Shown: piece by piece, positions 25,006 through 34,155 of the stretch
How the letters are laid out: every line of letters begins with the position of its first letter
Position numbering within the stretch: the first letter of the stretch is position 1
Assembly (NCBI RefSeq): GCF_004028635.1
Contig: NZ_RQJW01000010.1
Location: 124,001 to 188,000, forward strand
Length of the DNA stretch: 64,000 bases
Source of the DNA: Streptomyces cyaneus
Lineage (GTDB): Bacteria; Actinomycetota; Actinomycetes; Streptomycetales; Streptomycetaceae
Direction: 5' to 3'
Notes under the pieces: generated by a model
Database searches by the model: none
What the model was told of the DNA's origin: nothing
The model's input: the letters and a program-made list of their open reading frames with translations, nothing else
Made by a program: the position numbers and the translations under genes

Positions 25006-26345
25006 GCCAAGCGGCGGAACACTGGCTTCACCGGCCGTCCGGCCAGCCAGGGGGTCGGGTCCCCGGCGTCCAGTGCCTTCCGGTACACCGCACACGCCTG
25101 GGCCACCACGTCGACGGTGTGATCGATGTCGGCTTCGCTGAGCGCGCTGCTCACCACGAACGACGGGGCCAGCACCCCGCCCGCGAGGAGCCGGCGCAGG
25201 AACAGGGTGCGGTACTGCTGCGACGGCTGCCCGCTCTCGTCGAGGGTGGCGAAGACCAGGTTGCTGGCCCGGCCCCGGACGACGATGTGGTCGCCGACGC
25301 CCATGCCGGCCGCGGCGTCGCGGACACCGGCGGCCAGCCGCTCGCCGAGGGCGTGCAGCCGCGCGGTGATGCCCTCCTCGACGTAGGTGGTCTGCACGGC
25401 CATCGCGGCTGCCAGGGAGTGTGTTTCCGCACCGTGCGTGGTGGACAGCAGGAAGACCCGGTCGCCGGAGTGACGCAGCCCGCCTCGCTCCATCAGCTCG
25501 CGGCGCCCGGCCAGCGCGGAGACGGCGAACCCGTTGCCCAGCGCCTTGCCGAAAGTGGAGAGGTCGGGGACGACGCCGTACAGGCCCTGGGCGCCCGCCT
25601 CGGACCAGCGGAAGCCGGTGATCATCTCGTCGAAGATCAGTACGCAGCCGTGCCGGTCGGCCAGTTCGCGCAGGCCCTTCAGGTATCCGGGCGGCGGCTC
25701 GGTGTGGGTGGCGGGTTCGAGGATCAGACAGGCGACCTCGTCCTGGTAGCGGGTGAGCAGCTCCTCCGTGGCGGCCAGGTCCCCGTAGGGGAAGGACACG
25801 GTGAGGTCGGTGGTCGCCGCCGGAATGCCGGCGGACATCGGCGTGGTGCCGATGAACCAGTCGTCGGTGGAGAAGAACGGGTGGTCGGCGCAGAGGGCCA
25901 CCCGCGTGCGCCCGGTGGCGGCGCGGGCGAGGCGCACCGCGGCGGTGGTGGCGTCGGAGCCGTTCTTCGCGAACTTCACCATCTCGGCGGTCGGCACCGT
26001 GGCCAGGAAGCGTTCCGCGGCCTCGACCTCCACGATGGACGGCCGGACGAAGTTGCTGCCGCGGTCGAGCTCCCGCCGCACCGCCTCGACCACGCGGGGA
26101 TGGGCGTGGCCGAGGCTGACCGACCGCAGGCCGGAGCCGTACTCGATGTAGCGGTTGCCGTCCATGTCCCACACGTGGGCGCCGCGGCCGTGGCTGATGA
26201 CCGGGGCCAGGTCCTCGGGGTACTGGTCGTCGCCCTTGGCGTAGGTGTGCGCGCCCCCGGGGATCAGGGCGTGCAGCCGCTCGTTCGCCTGCCTCGACCG
26301 GGGCAGGGCGAACTCCTCGGCTTCTTCCGTGCGTTCGGTGTCCAC
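25002..26345 (-). CDS. Class III aminotransferase (glutamate-1-semialdehyde aminomutase-like)
   Basis: 447 residues. PLP-binding features are visible: KNGSDATTAAVRLARAATG, the aspartate of FDEMITGFRW (Asp239) and the Schiff-base Lys267 in STFGKALGNG. The family transfers amino groups to aldehyde or keto groups. Inside a polysaccharide operon it probably aminates a keto-sugar nucleotide or a non-sugar substituent rather than making tetrapyrrole. It is the last gene of the 21-gene operon, 7 bases behind the 3,5-epimerase gene. Confidence 0.88.
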   Translation of the reverse strand: MDTERTEEAEEFALPRSRQANERLHALIPGGAHTYAKGDDQYPEDLAPVISHGRGAHVWDMDGNRYIEYGSGLRSVSLGHAHPRVVEAVRRELDRGSNFVRPSIVEVEAAERFLATVPTAEMVKFAKNGSDATTAAVRLARAATGRTRVALCADHPFFSTDDWFIGTTPMSAGIPAATTDLTVSFPYGDLAATEELLTRYQDEVACLILEPATHTEPPPGYLKGLRELADRHGCVLIFDEMITGFRWSEAGAQGLYGVVPDLSTFGKALGNGFAVSALAGRRELMERGGLRHSGDRVFLLSTTHGAETHSLAAAMAVQTTYVEEGITARLHALGERLAAGVRDAAAGMGVGDHIVVRGRASNLVFATLDESGQPSQQYRTLFLRRLLAGGVLAPSFVVSSALSEADIDHTVDVVAQACAVYRKALDAGDPTPWLAGRPVKPVFRRLA

Positions 26346-26352
26346 GCCGACC

Positions 26353-26904
26353 TCAGCTCTCTCTTTGCTTCAGGACCTCGGCGAGGCTCGGCGCCTCCCG
26401 GTCCCGCTGGGACATCGATGTGACCGGCAGCGGCCAGGGAATGGCGAGCTCCGGGTCGTCGAAGGCGATCGTCACGTCCTCGGACGGATCGTGCGGACGG
26501 TCGATCCGGTACGAGGTGTCGGCGGTTTCGGTCAGCGCCTGGAAGCCGTGCGCGCACCCCGCCGGGATGTACAAGGTCGTCTGTGTCTCGCCGGACAGCT
26601 CGAAGAAGGCCCGGTTGCGGTATGTCGGCGAGTCGGGGCGCAGGTCCACGACTACGTCGAAGATCTGCCCGTACGAGCACCTCACCAGTTTGGCCTCGCC
26701 GGCGCCGGAGCGCAGGTGCATGCCGCGCAGCACGCCCCGGACCGAACGGGACAGGCTGTCCTGTACGAAGGCGTCCGGGTCGAGGCCCACCGAGCGGACC
26801 ACGTCGGCGTCGAAGGTGCGGCAGAAGAAGCCGCGCTCGTCGGCGTACGGCGTCGGCTCGAACAGGTACGCGCCGGCGATCTCCGGGACTTCGGTCGCTT
26901 TCAT
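26353..26904 (-). CDS. dTDP-4-dehydrorhamnose 3,5-epimerase-like protein
   Basis: 183 residues, the normal RmlC length. The cupin features are present: GAYLFEPTPYADERGFFCRTF, QDSLSRSVRGVLRGMHLR with the catalytic-type His, DVVVDLRPDSPTYRN, LYIPAGCAHGFQAL and the Tyr region SYRIDRPHDP. The family epimerises C3 and/or C5 of 4-keto-6-deoxy sugar nucleotides. The sugar activation gene nearby is a cytidylyltransferase, so the substrate may be a CDP sugar. Coupled by ATGA to the pyruvyltransferase gene. Confidence 0.88.
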   Translation of the reverse strand: MKATEVPEIAGAYLFEPTPYADERGFFCRTFDADVVRSVGLDPDAFVQDSLSRSVRGVLRGMHLRSGAGEAKLVRCSYGQIFDVVVDLRPDSPTYRNRAFFELSGETQTTLYIPAGCAHGFQALTETADTSYRIDRPHDPSEDVTIAFDDPELAIPWPLPVTSMSQRDREAPSLAEVLKQRES

Positions 26905-28154
26905 GGAGTCTCCTGCCGGACGTGGGCTTGAGGTTGATCGGCCGCCGCCCCCGGGAACAGGGCCGCGGTCAAGGCGTTGAACTGGTGCGCGAGTTGACCG
27001 GCGGTGACCAGGTTCCGCTCGGCGAGGGTCCGCCGCAGCTGGGCCGAGCGCTTCTCCAGCGCCCGGAACTGCTCGAGCAGCCGGTCGGCGTCGACTGCGC
27101 GAGCCGGATGGCAGTACGCGCCCAATCCCATCCGTTCCATGAGCGCGTCGCTCTTCGCCGCATAGCTGAGGGCGAGCGTCGGCGTGCCGACCTTCAGCGC
27201 GCAGACCAGGTTGTGGTACCGGGTCGCCACCACGGTGTCGGCGGCCGCCGTCTCCTTCATCAGGTCGGCCAGCGAGACTGCCTCGGCGGCGGTGACCAGC
27301 GGCGAGTCCACCGCGTCGAGGATCGCGGTGACCACCGGCGCATCGCACTCGTCGCCGGTGAGCAGCCGGACCGGCCTGCCGTCCTCGACGAGCGTGCGGA
27401 CGAAACGGGTTGTCCCGTCGAGGTAGCGCCGGTGGATCTCCTCGGCCCGGGCGCGGTCGTCGTTGCCGCCGTGAAAATCCATGACGCCGACGCAGACCGG
27501 GCCCGGCGGGTCCGGGGGGCCCGAGGGCGCGCTCGCCGGCGGCGTCGGCAGGGCGAACGCGAGGTCCGGGTAGACCTCGTCGCGCGCGGTGTCGACGCCC
27601 ATCGCCCGCATCGCGTCGCGGGACTGGGAGTCCCGGTACGAGCGGTACGCGGCCAGCCGCGCCGACCAGCGCACCAGGGCCCGGGTCGGCCGGTCGCCGA
27701 TCGGGGCGGCGCCGACGCCGACCAGCGCGACCCGGGTGCCGGACAGCCGGCCGGATGCGCAGAGCAGGAACAGCGAGTACGGGAAGCCCCACGGCCGCAG
27801 CGGCAGCGTGGCCTCCAGGACGCCCATGCCCGGCACGATCACCACGTCGTGCCGGCGCACCCAGGCAGCGGTGCGGAAGGCGTCGACGAGTTTGCCCAGA
27901 CCCTTCGCCGCGATCGCGCCCGCACGCGACGCGGTCCGGTACTCCCCGCGGTACCAGTGCAGCCGTGCCGCGGGGATCCCGTACCGGGCCGCGACGACCT
28001 CGGGTCCGCCGCACAGGGCGTCCACGACCGCCTCCGGGTGCTCGGCGCGGAGATATCCGAGTACGGCCTCGAGCGACCCGTCGTTGCCGAGGTTGCCGGA
28101 GCCGAGCAGGCCGAACACCCCGACACGCACCGGCGTTTCGTTCGCAGGCGTCAT
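26901..28154 (-). CDS. Polysaccharide pyruvyl transferase family protein
   Basis: 417 residues. The N-terminus has the family pattern VGVFGLLGSGNLGNDGSLEA, and the C-terminal half has 'VSLADLMKETAAADTVVATRYHNLVCALKVGTPTLALSYAAKSD', with the conserved RYHN (here within 20-residue limits: VVATRYHNLVCALKVGTPTL). CsaB/WcaK-like enzymes add a pyruvate ketal to a sugar, giving a negative charge. No signal peptide; cytoplasmic action on a lipid-linked repeat unit is expected. Coupled by ATGA to the genes on both sides. Confidence 0.85.
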   Translation of the reverse strand: MTPANETPVRVGVFGLLGSGNLGNDGSLEAVLGYLRAEHPEAVVDALCGGPEVVAARYGIPAARLHWYRGEYRTASRAGAIAAKGLGKLVDAFRTAAWVRRHDVVIVPGMGVLEATLPLRPWGFPYSLFLLCASGRLSGTRVALVGVGAAPIGDRPTRALVRWSARLAAYRSYRDSQSRDAMRAMGVDTARDEVYPDLAFALPTPPASAPSGPPDPPGPVCVGVMDFHGGNDDRARAEEIHRRYLDGTTRFVRTLVEDGRPVRLLTGDECDAPVVTAILDAVDSPLVTAAEAVSLADLMKETAAADTVVATRYHNLVCALKVGTPTLALSYAAKSDALMERMGLGAYCHPARAVDADRLLEQFRALEKRSAQLRRTLAERNLVTAGQLAHQFNALTAALFPGAAADQPQAHVRQETP

Positions 28155-29098
28155 GCACGCCTCCCCTCGCGGCCGGCGACGAGGGCGTCGACGGAGACGG
28201 CGAGCCGGCCCGGGTCGACCGGGGCGCGGTCCTCGACCCGCTCGCCGGCGCCCGGCCGGACCCGGCTGGTCATCCACGCGGCCAGATGGCGGTAGCACGC
28301 GCGCCGGTCGGCCGGCGACAACGGCGCCCGCCGGATCGCCGAGGCGAAGCCCCAGACGTACTCGGCGAGCAGCCGGGGCGTCGGGTGCAGCAGGCCTGCC
28401 CGGCGTGGGTCCAGGTTGACGCACCGGGAGCGCTTGGAAGGGTTCGCCCGCTCGGCGCGGGTGGGGTGGTCGCGGCGGAAGTACAGCAGCTCCGGCACCT
28501 GGTGGAACGGGCCGTGCAGGGTGATCTCGGCGACGAACGTACGGTCCGCGTGGTGGTAGCTGTCGTGCGGCTTCACCCGGCGCAGCACATCGGCCCGCAT
28601 CACCCCGTAGAAGTCGTCGCCGCCGGGCTCGAACAGCAGACTGCGGAACCGCTCCGGTGCGTGCGGCGAGTCGGTGGCGAGACCGTACTCGTACGGGACC
28701 TTCACCTGGCCGTCGCCGTCGATGACCGCCTGGCCGGAGTGCGCGAGGATCACGTCCGGCCGCTCGTCCAGCGCCTGAACGCAGCGCCGCAGCAGGTCGC
28801 GGGCGTAAAGGTCGTCGTGCGAGGCCCACTTGAACAGCTCGCCGCGGCACTCGGTGAACACATAGTTGTGGTTCGGCGCGGCGCCGATGTTCCGGCGCAG
28901 CCGGATGTACCGGATACGCGAGTCCTGCGCGGCGTACTTGCGGCAGATGTCCTGCGTCCCGTCGGTCGAGGCGTTGTCGGAGATGACCAGCTCGAAGTCC
29001 TCGTAGGTCTGGCCGAGCAGGGCGTCGAGGGCCTCGGCGAGGTACTCCTCGCCGTTGTACACGGGCAGGCCGATGCTCAGCCGGGGTTGGGCGGTCAT
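28151..29098 (-). CDS. Glycosyltransferase family 2
   Basis: 315 residues from the ATG at 29098, which overlaps the flippase stop (ATGA). The GT-A fold is evident: LSIGLPVYNGEEYLAEALDA, ELVISDNASTDGTQDIC and the DxD-like FKWASHDDLYA. It transfers a sugar from a nucleotide donor to a growing lipid-linked unit on the cytoplasmic face. No transmembrane segment. Which sugar is added cannot be told. Confidence 0.9.
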   Translation of the reverse strand: MTAQPRLSIGLPVYNGEEYLAEALDALLGQTYEDFELVISDNASTDGTQDICRKYAAQDSRIRYIRLRRNIGAAPNHNYVFTECRGELFKWASHDDLYARDLLRRCVQALDERPDVILAHSGQAVIDGDGQVKVPYEYGLATDSPHAPERFRSLLFEPGGDDFYGVMRADVLRRVKPHDSYHHADRTFVAEITLHGPFHQVPELLYFRRDHPTRAERANPSKRSRCVNLDPRRAGLLHPTPRLLAEYVWGFASAIRRAPLSPADRRACYRHLAAWMTSRVRPGAGERVEDRAPVDPGRLAVSVDALVAGREGRRA

Positions 29099-30393
29099 TG
29101 CGTCCTCAATTCGGGGATGGAGTTCTGGTGGTGCTCGCGCAGGGCGGACCGCAGTTGGAGCCACCACACGGCCGAGCCGCTGACGGTCGCGGCGGCGACG
29201 CCCCAGGCCGAGCCGACCGTGCCGGCCACGGCCGCCCCGCCGAGCCCGCCGATGACGTAACAGACGGAGGCGATCAGCTGGCTGCGCAGGCTGCGCCGGG
29301 CCATGCCGAGCGCGCGCAGCCCGGCCGCCGCGCCGGTGCCGAGGCCGGCGCCCGCGACGCCGAGCGTGACCGGCACGATGAGCTCCGAGGCCGAGCTCCA
29401 GACGCCGCCGAGCACGAACTCACCGCCCCGGTCGGGCACCAGCAGCAGCGCCCCGCCCCAGAGCAGCGCGGCGACGGCCTGCCCGCCGCCCAGCAGAAGG
29501 CAGAACCTGCCAAGCCGGTGCGGGGCCCGCCGCAGCACCCGTGCCGCCTCCGCGACGGTGACCAGCGAAAGGCCCATCAGCAGGGCGAGGAACGGGCCGA
29601 GCAGGAGTTCGGCGCCCCGGACCACACCCACGGCGCCGACTCCGACGATCGCGCCGAGCCCGTACGCCCGCAGCTGGCTCGCGCCGCTGTTGCTGACGTT
29701 CTCGACCAGGTACCGGTAGCCGAGGTCGCGGTGCTCGCGCAGCCACTCGCGCGCTCCGCTCATGTGGGGCCGGATGCCGGACTGGAAGCAGCCGTACACC
29801 GAGGCCACCGCGGCGGAACCGCCCCAGGCGAGCACGAATGCGGCCACGCTGCCCATGTGGGCCGCCACCACCATGGCCGGGACGAGCGCGACGCCCCACA
29901 CGACGTCGTTGACGAACGCCTTCCGTCCGGCGCCTGCGGCGAAGAAGGCGAACCGCCAGGCGTCCTGCAGCAGCAGCCCCGGCAGCATGACGCCGAGGCA
30001 GGCGAACGCGGGCCCCACGCGGCCGCCGAGAGCAAGGCCGACCACCACAGACGCCGCGCCGAGGGCGGCGCCGACGCCGAGCGCGGTCCCTGACGACCGG
30101 GCCACCGCCGCGCGCCAGGACGCGTCCGACACGCCGCTGAAGCGCACCATGAGCGGGTCGGTGGCCAGCCCGCGGGAGACGTTGAGCACCACGCCGTACG
30201 TCACCCAGGCCAGGCTGAACACGCCGAACGCGGTCACGCCCAGCGAGCGGGCCACGTAGATGCCCACCGCGAAGTTGGACATGCTGGAGGCCGCCTGGTC
30301 GGCCAGTCCCCAGGACAGCCGGCCGGCGAGGGCCCGCTTGGCGGACCCGGCCGGTGTCGCCGTCTTCTGCTCCCCGGTGGTCATCGGCGTCAT
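29095..30393 (-). CDS. Wzx-type polysaccharide flippase
   Basis: 432 residues with 12 or more hydrophobic segments, starting GRLSWGLADQAASSMSNFAV, which is typical of the MATE/MOP flippase family. It would move the lipid-linked repeat unit across the membrane. The ATG at 30393 overlaps the DUF4910 stop; an ATG nine bases later is an alternative. Together with Wzy (37911) and the Wzz-like pair this completes a Wzx/Wzy-type export route. Confidence 0.87.
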   Translation of the reverse strand: MTPMTTGEQKTATPAGSAKRALAGRLSWGLADQAASSMSNFAVGIYVARSLGVTAFGVFSLAWVTYGVVLNVSRGLATDPLMVRFSGVSDASWRAAVARSSGTALGVGAALGAASVVVGLALGGRVGPAFACLGVMLPGLLLQDAWRFAFFAAGAGRKAFVNDVVWGVALVPAMVVAAHMGSVAAFVLAWGGSAAVASVYGCFQSGIRPHMSGAREWLREHRDLGYRYLVENVSNSGASQLRAYGLGAIVGVGAVGVVRGAELLLGPFLALLMGLSLVTVAEAARVLRRAPHRLGRFCLLLGGGQAVAALLWGGALLLVPDRGGEFVLGGVWSSASELIVPVTLGVAGAGLGTGAAAGLRALGMARRSLRSQLIASVCYVIGGLGGAAVAGTVGSAWGVAAATVSGSAVWWLQLRSALREHHQNSIPELRTQ

Positions 30394-31688
30394 GCCTTGA
30401 TCAACCCGGCGCCGTGCAGGGCGCCGGCCGCGGTGGCGACGGTGTCGAACGGCAGCCCCGACCGCTCGGCGACATCCAGCAGACTGTGCTCGCCGTCGGA
30501 GAGGTTGAGCACCCAGAGCATGGCCATCTGGGCCTGCTTGGTGTCGCTGCGGCCGCCGAGCGCGTCGTACAACCCACGCCGGCCCAACTGCGGTTCGCCG
30601 TAAGGGCTGAGGTTCAGATACCGCCGGTTGCGGTCGAGCACGGCGAACGCCTCGCGGCACACGGCAAGGGTGTCCGTCATCGCCTCCGGGGAGACGAAGT
30701 CCAGGTTGTCCGCCGAGGTGTGGTACTCGGGATAGCCCGCGTACGGGGTCCGGGTGAGCGAACCCACGCCCAGGTTGAACCCGGGCGAGCAGAACTGCCG
30801 CTCGTCGTAGCCGTACGGAGTGAACTCGGCGACGCGGTGCGGGCGTTCGGATGCGGCCAGCACATGCTGCATCACCCGGTCGATCTCCGCGTCACCGCGC
30901 CTGCTCTGCTTGTACGTCAGTCGACCCCGGTCGCCGGCGCAGGCCAGCACAAGGCCGTGCTTGACCCGCTCCACCCGCTCCGCGTTGCGGGCCAGCCAGG
31001 TGATCGCCCCGATGGTGCCGGGCGCGAACAGGAACCGGTAGGTGTAGTACGGCGTCTGCTGTGCCAGCGCCCGGGCCAGGAACGTCGCCACCGCGATGCC
31101 GGCCAGGTTGTCGTTGGCCAGCGACGGGTGGCAGACGTGGCAGGAGACGATCACCTCGTCGGGGACCTGCCCGGGGACCACGTGCTCGGCGTAGGTGAGA
31201 TGGCCGTCGGCGAGGGTGGAGTCGACGCGCACCTCGTACTCGCCGTCCGGCATCGCGTCCAGGGTCTCCTGGGCCAGGCAGAACCCCCACTCCGGCTTGT
31301 AGTAGCTGGTGCGGTACGGCACCCAGGACGGGTGGTCCGGCAGGGTGTGCAGGTGTTTCCGCAGCTCGGCCAGCGGCATGGTCGCCGACACCGGCACGCT
31401 GTAGCCGAGCACGTGCAGGCTGGACGCGGCGAAGTCGACGACCCGGTTCCCGGCGCTGTCCGCGATGTACGCGTCCCGGACGTTCCACTCCTGCGGCACC
31501 GTCCAGTCGAGCACCTGCGTCCCGGTCGGCACCTCGTGCACCTGCAGCGGGATGTACTCCCCGACGATGTCCAGGGTGGCGCGCACACCGTCGCCGGTGA
31601 TGCTGCGGCACAGCGGGTACAGCCGCTCGACCAGCGCATGCATCTCGTCGCCGGTCGAGGTCGTCGGCTGTGCGCCGGCCGCGGTCAT
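30390..31688 (-). CDS. DUF4910 (aminopeptidase-like) protein with winged-helix C-terminus
   Basis: 432 residues. The core resembles M28-type zinc aminopeptidases: HPSLANDN gives His187 and Asp193, with acidic DE at 295-296 and His323 (EYHTSADN) as further metal-ligand candidates. The last 60 residues look like a winged helix (LLDVAERSGLPFDTVATAAG). Despite the fold, genes of this family are commonly found in sugar-biosynthesis clusters beside C-methyltransferases and cytidylyltransferases, as here. The reaction is unknown to me; it may hydrolyse an amide on a sugar intermediate. Coupled by ATGA to both neighbours. Confidence 0.82.
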   Translation of the reverse strand: MTAAGAQPTTSTGDEMHALVERLYPLCRSITGDGVRATLDIVGEYIPLQVHEVPTGTQVLDWTVPQEWNVRDAYIADSAGNRVVDFAASSLHVLGYSVPVSATMPLAELRKHLHTLPDHPSWVPYRTSYYKPEWGFCLAQETLDAMPDGEYEVRVDSTLADGHLTYAEHVVPGQVPDEVIVSCHVCHPSLANDNLAGIAVATFLARALAQQTPYYTYRFLFAPGTIGAITWLARNAERVERVKHGLVLACAGDRGRLTYKQSRRGDAEIDRVMQHVLAASERPHRVAEFTPYGYDERQFCSPGFNLGVGSLTRTPYAGYPEYHTSADNLDFVSPEAMTDTLAVCREAFAVLDRNRRYLNLSPYGEPQLGRRGLYDALGGRSDTKQAQMAMLWVLNLSDGEHSLLDVAERSGLPFDTVATAAGALHGAGLIKA

Positions 31689-32710
31689 CCGCGCCACCGC
31701 AGGGTGTCGTCGACCGTGCCGGCGTCGGACGCCGCGCGCAGCACGGCGAGTCGGGTGAAACGTCGGTCGAAGTCCTCCTTGGTCAGCCCGAACTTCCCGT
31801 AGGCGTCGGCGAGTTCGAGTGCGCCCCGCTTCACCGTCCACTCGCAGTCGAAGCCGGGTATCGCGGCCCGGAACCGGGAGAAGTCCACCCGGTACGACCG
31901 CGGATCGGCGCCGGTCTCCCCGGTGATCACCACCTTGGAGTCGGTCACCGCCTCGGCGACCTGCTCGGCGATCTCGGCGACCGTGACGTTGTTGACCTCG
32001 CTGCCGATGTTGAACGCCCGGTCGTGCACCGCTTCCCGAGGCGCGGTCAGCGCGGCCGTGAAGGCCCGTGCGATGTCGGCGGCGTGCACCAGCGGGCGCC
32101 AAGGGGTGCCGTCGGAGAGCACAAGGACCTCGCCGGACAGGAGCGCGTGGCCCACCAGGTTGTTCAGCACGATGTCGGCGCGCAGCCGGGGCGAGTAGCC
32201 GAAGGCGGTGGCGTTGCGCATGAACACCGGGGTGAAGTCGTCGTCGGCCAGCGCGTGCAGGTCGTCCTCCACCCGCACCTTGGACTCCGCGTACGGCGTC
32301 ACCGGGCGCAGCGGGGCGTCCTCGGTCACCAGGTCGTCGCCGCCGGCGGCGCCGTAGACCGAGCAGGTCGACGCGTACAGGAAGCGCCCCACTCCGGCGT
32401 CGCGGGCCAGCCGGGCCAGCCGTACGGACGCGTGGTGGTTGATGTCGTAGGTGAGTTCCGGCGCCAGCGACCCCAGCGGGTCGTTGGAGAGCGCGGCCAG
32501 GTGGATCACGGCGTCCACCCCGGCCACGTGGTCGGCCGTGACGTCGCGCAGGTCCACCCGGTGCCCCTGTGGGTCCGCGGGTGTCGGGCCGAGGACGCAG
32601 TCGGCGAACAGGCCGGAGTCGAGGCCGACGACTTCGTGTCCGGCGGCCGTGAGGACCGGGGCCATCACGGTGCCCAGGTAGCCCTGGTGTCCGGTCAGTA
32701 GTACGCGCAA
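31685..32710 (-). CDS. NAD-dependent epimerase/dehydratase
   Basis: 341 residues, extended SDR. Cofactor loop TGHQGYLG at 6-13, then HLAALSNDPLG, the catalytic Ser-Thr region YASTCSVYG and YAESK with Tyr and Lys, and 'NATAFGYSPRLRADIVLNNL', 'WRPLVHAADIA' as in nucleotide-sugar epimerases. It probably makes or changes a keto-sugar nucleotide. It could be the missing 4,6-dehydratase of this pathway or a 4-ketoreductase; sequence alone does not decide. Four bases separate it from the PIG-L gene. Confidence 0.88.
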   Translation of the reverse strand: MRVLLTGHQGYLGTVMAPVLTAAGHEVVGLDSGLFADCVLGPTPADPQGHRVDLRDVTADHVAGVDAVIHLAALSNDPLGSLAPELTYDINHHASVRLARLARDAGVGRFLYASTCSVYGAAGGDDLVTEDAPLRPVTPYAESKVRVEDDLHALADDDFTPVFMRNATAFGYSPRLRADIVLNNLVGHALLSGEVLVLSDGTPWRPLVHAADIARAFTAALTAPREAVHDRAFNIGSEVNNVTVAEIAEQVAEAVTDSKVVITGETGADPRSYRVDFSRFRAAIPGFDCEWTVKRGALELADAYGKFGLTKEDFDRRFTRLAVLRAASDAGTVDDTLRWRG

Positions 32711-32713
32711 GGT

Positions 32714-33364
32714 TCAATCCCCCAGGTTGAGCGTGAGTTTGGTGACGGCGAACGCCTCGGCGTAGCGCTCGTGGCATTCGATGCCGCGGATCCGGGCCAG
32801 GCCGAGGAAGGCCTCCCGGTCGTACCACGGCCGGTGCCGCTGCGAGGGGTAGTGCTCCTGCAGCAGCCGTACCTTCTGTTCGGCGATCTCCGGCGTCAGC
32901 GGCTGGTAGGCCGCCGGACGGCCGAGATCGCCGTCCCACTTGACGATCTCGTAGCCGAGGACCATGTGGTCGCGGAACGCGGTGGGTATCAGCTTCGCCA
33001 GACCGCGGTGGTCCTGGTGCGCGTCGTCGGTGCGCGGGGCCAGGATCAGATCCGGGTCGGTCTGCGCGCGCAGTTCCTCGACCGCGGCCTTGGCCTCGTC
33101 CCAGTGCACGGGCATCCGGCCGTCGGGAAGCTTGTGCACGGTCAGCCGCAGGTCGGCGCCCGGGCAGAAGGCGGCGAGCGCGGCCTGCTCCTCCTGCTCC
33201 CGCTCGCTGCCGCCGCCGGAGAGCACCAGCGCGTCGACACGGAGACCCGGCCGCGCGTGACACAGCGTCAGCAGTGTGCCGCCTGCGCCGATGGCGATGT
33301 CGTCGCAGTGCGCGCCCACCGCGACGATCCGGTCCAGGCGCCGCCCGGCCCCGAGCCGGATCAC
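32714..33364 (-). CDS. PIG-L/LmbE family deacetylase
   Basis: 216 residues from a GTG at 33364 that overlaps the cytidylyltransferase stop (GTGA). The zinc motif is AHCDD at 18-22 with the later HQDH, as in LmbE-type deacetylases. The family removes N-acetyl groups from sugars such as GlcNAc conjugates. In this operon it may free an amino group on a sugar of the repeat unit or on an intermediate handled by the aminotransferase or DUF4910 protein. Confidence 0.87.
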   Translation of the reverse strand: MIRLGAGRRLDRIVAVGAHCDDIAIGAGGTLLTLCHARPGLRVDALVLSGGGSEREQEEQAALAAFCPGADLRLTVHKLPDGRMPVHWDEAKAAVEELRAQTDPDLILAPRTDDAHQDHRGLAKLIPTAFRDHMVLGYEIVKWDGDLGRPAAYQPLTPEIAEQKVRLLQEHYPSQRHRPWYDREAFLGLARIRGIECHERYAEAFAVTKLTLNLGD

Positions 33365-34155
33365 GCGCTCACCGCCGCGCTGTCCCGCTCCCACACGGCC
33401 CACGGGCGGTCGCCCCGGGCGTAGGCCTCGTCGAGCGCGGCCCGCTCCTTCACGGTGTCGGTCGGCTTCCAGAAGCCGCGGTGCTGGTGCGCCACCAGAC
33501 GGCCCCGCTTGGCCAACTGGGCGCATCCGTCGGCGACCAGGTCCCCGTTCTCCGGTATGTGGTCGAAGACCTCCTGGCGGAGCACGAAGTAGCCGCCGTT
33601 CTCCCACAGCGGCATGTCGCTCACCGCGGTGATGCCCCCCACCAGGCCGTCCTCGCCCAGCTCCACGCAGTGGAACGACGACTGCGGCGGCACCACCATC
33701 ATCGACGCACCGGCGTCGCGCTGCGCGAACCGGTCGATCATCTCCGGCAGCGGAGCGTCGGTGAGCACATCGGCGTAGTTGGCGAGGAACATCTCGTCGC
33801 CGTCCAGGTGGTGCCGCACCCGGCGCAGCCGCTCCCCGATCGGTGACTCGATGCCGGTCTGCGCGAACGTGATCGTCCAGTCGGCTATGTCGGTGGACAG
33901 CAGCTCGGTCCGCCCGCCTCTCAGCACGAAGTCGTTGGACGTCGTCTCCTCGTAGTTGAGGAAGAAGTCCTTGATGTGGTGAGCCCCGTACCCGAGGCAC
34001 AGGATGAACTCCTTGTGCCCGAAGTGCGCGTAGTAGCGCATGACGTGCCAGATCAGCGGTCGCGGCCCGACCATCGCCATCGGCTTGGGCACGTCGTCTG
34101 CGGCACCGCTCCGCATCCGCATCCCGTAACCGCCGCAGAACAGTACGACCTTCAT
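33361..34155 (-). CDS. Glucose-1-phosphate cytidylyltransferase-like nucleotidyltransferase
   Basis: 264 residues. The nucleotidyltransferase N-terminus is MKVVLFCGGYGMRM followed by VPKPMAMVGPRPLIWHVMRYY, and the body matches RfbF-like enzymes (FILCLGYGAHHIKDFFLNYE; DVLTDAPLPEMIDRF; WENGGYFVLRQEVFDHI). The family makes CDP-glucose from glucose 1-phosphate and CTP, the first step to CDP-deoxysugars. No recognisable RfbG-type CDP-glucose 4,6-dehydratase is in the window. Coupled by ATGA to the C-methyltransferase gene. Confidence 0.88.
   Translation of the reverse strand: MKVVLFCGGYGMRMRSGAADDVPKPMAMVGPRPLIWHVMRYYAHFGHKEFILCLGYGAHHIKDFFLNYEETTSNDFVLRGGRTELLSTDIADWTITFAQTGIESPIGERLRRVRHHLDGDEMFLANYADVLTDAPLPEMIDRFAQRDAGASMMVVPPQSSFHCVELGEDGLVGGITAVSDMPLWENGGYFVLRQEVFDHIPENGDLVADGCAQLAKRGRLVAHQHRGFWKPTDTVKERAALDEAYARGDRPWAVWERDSAAVSA

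Noticed and set aside
25002..26345. Housekeeping hemL (glutamate-1-semialdehyde aminomutase)
   Set aside because: The family resemblance is real, but the gene ends a polysaccharide operon with no tetrapyrrole gene nearby, so sugar or substituent amination is more likely.
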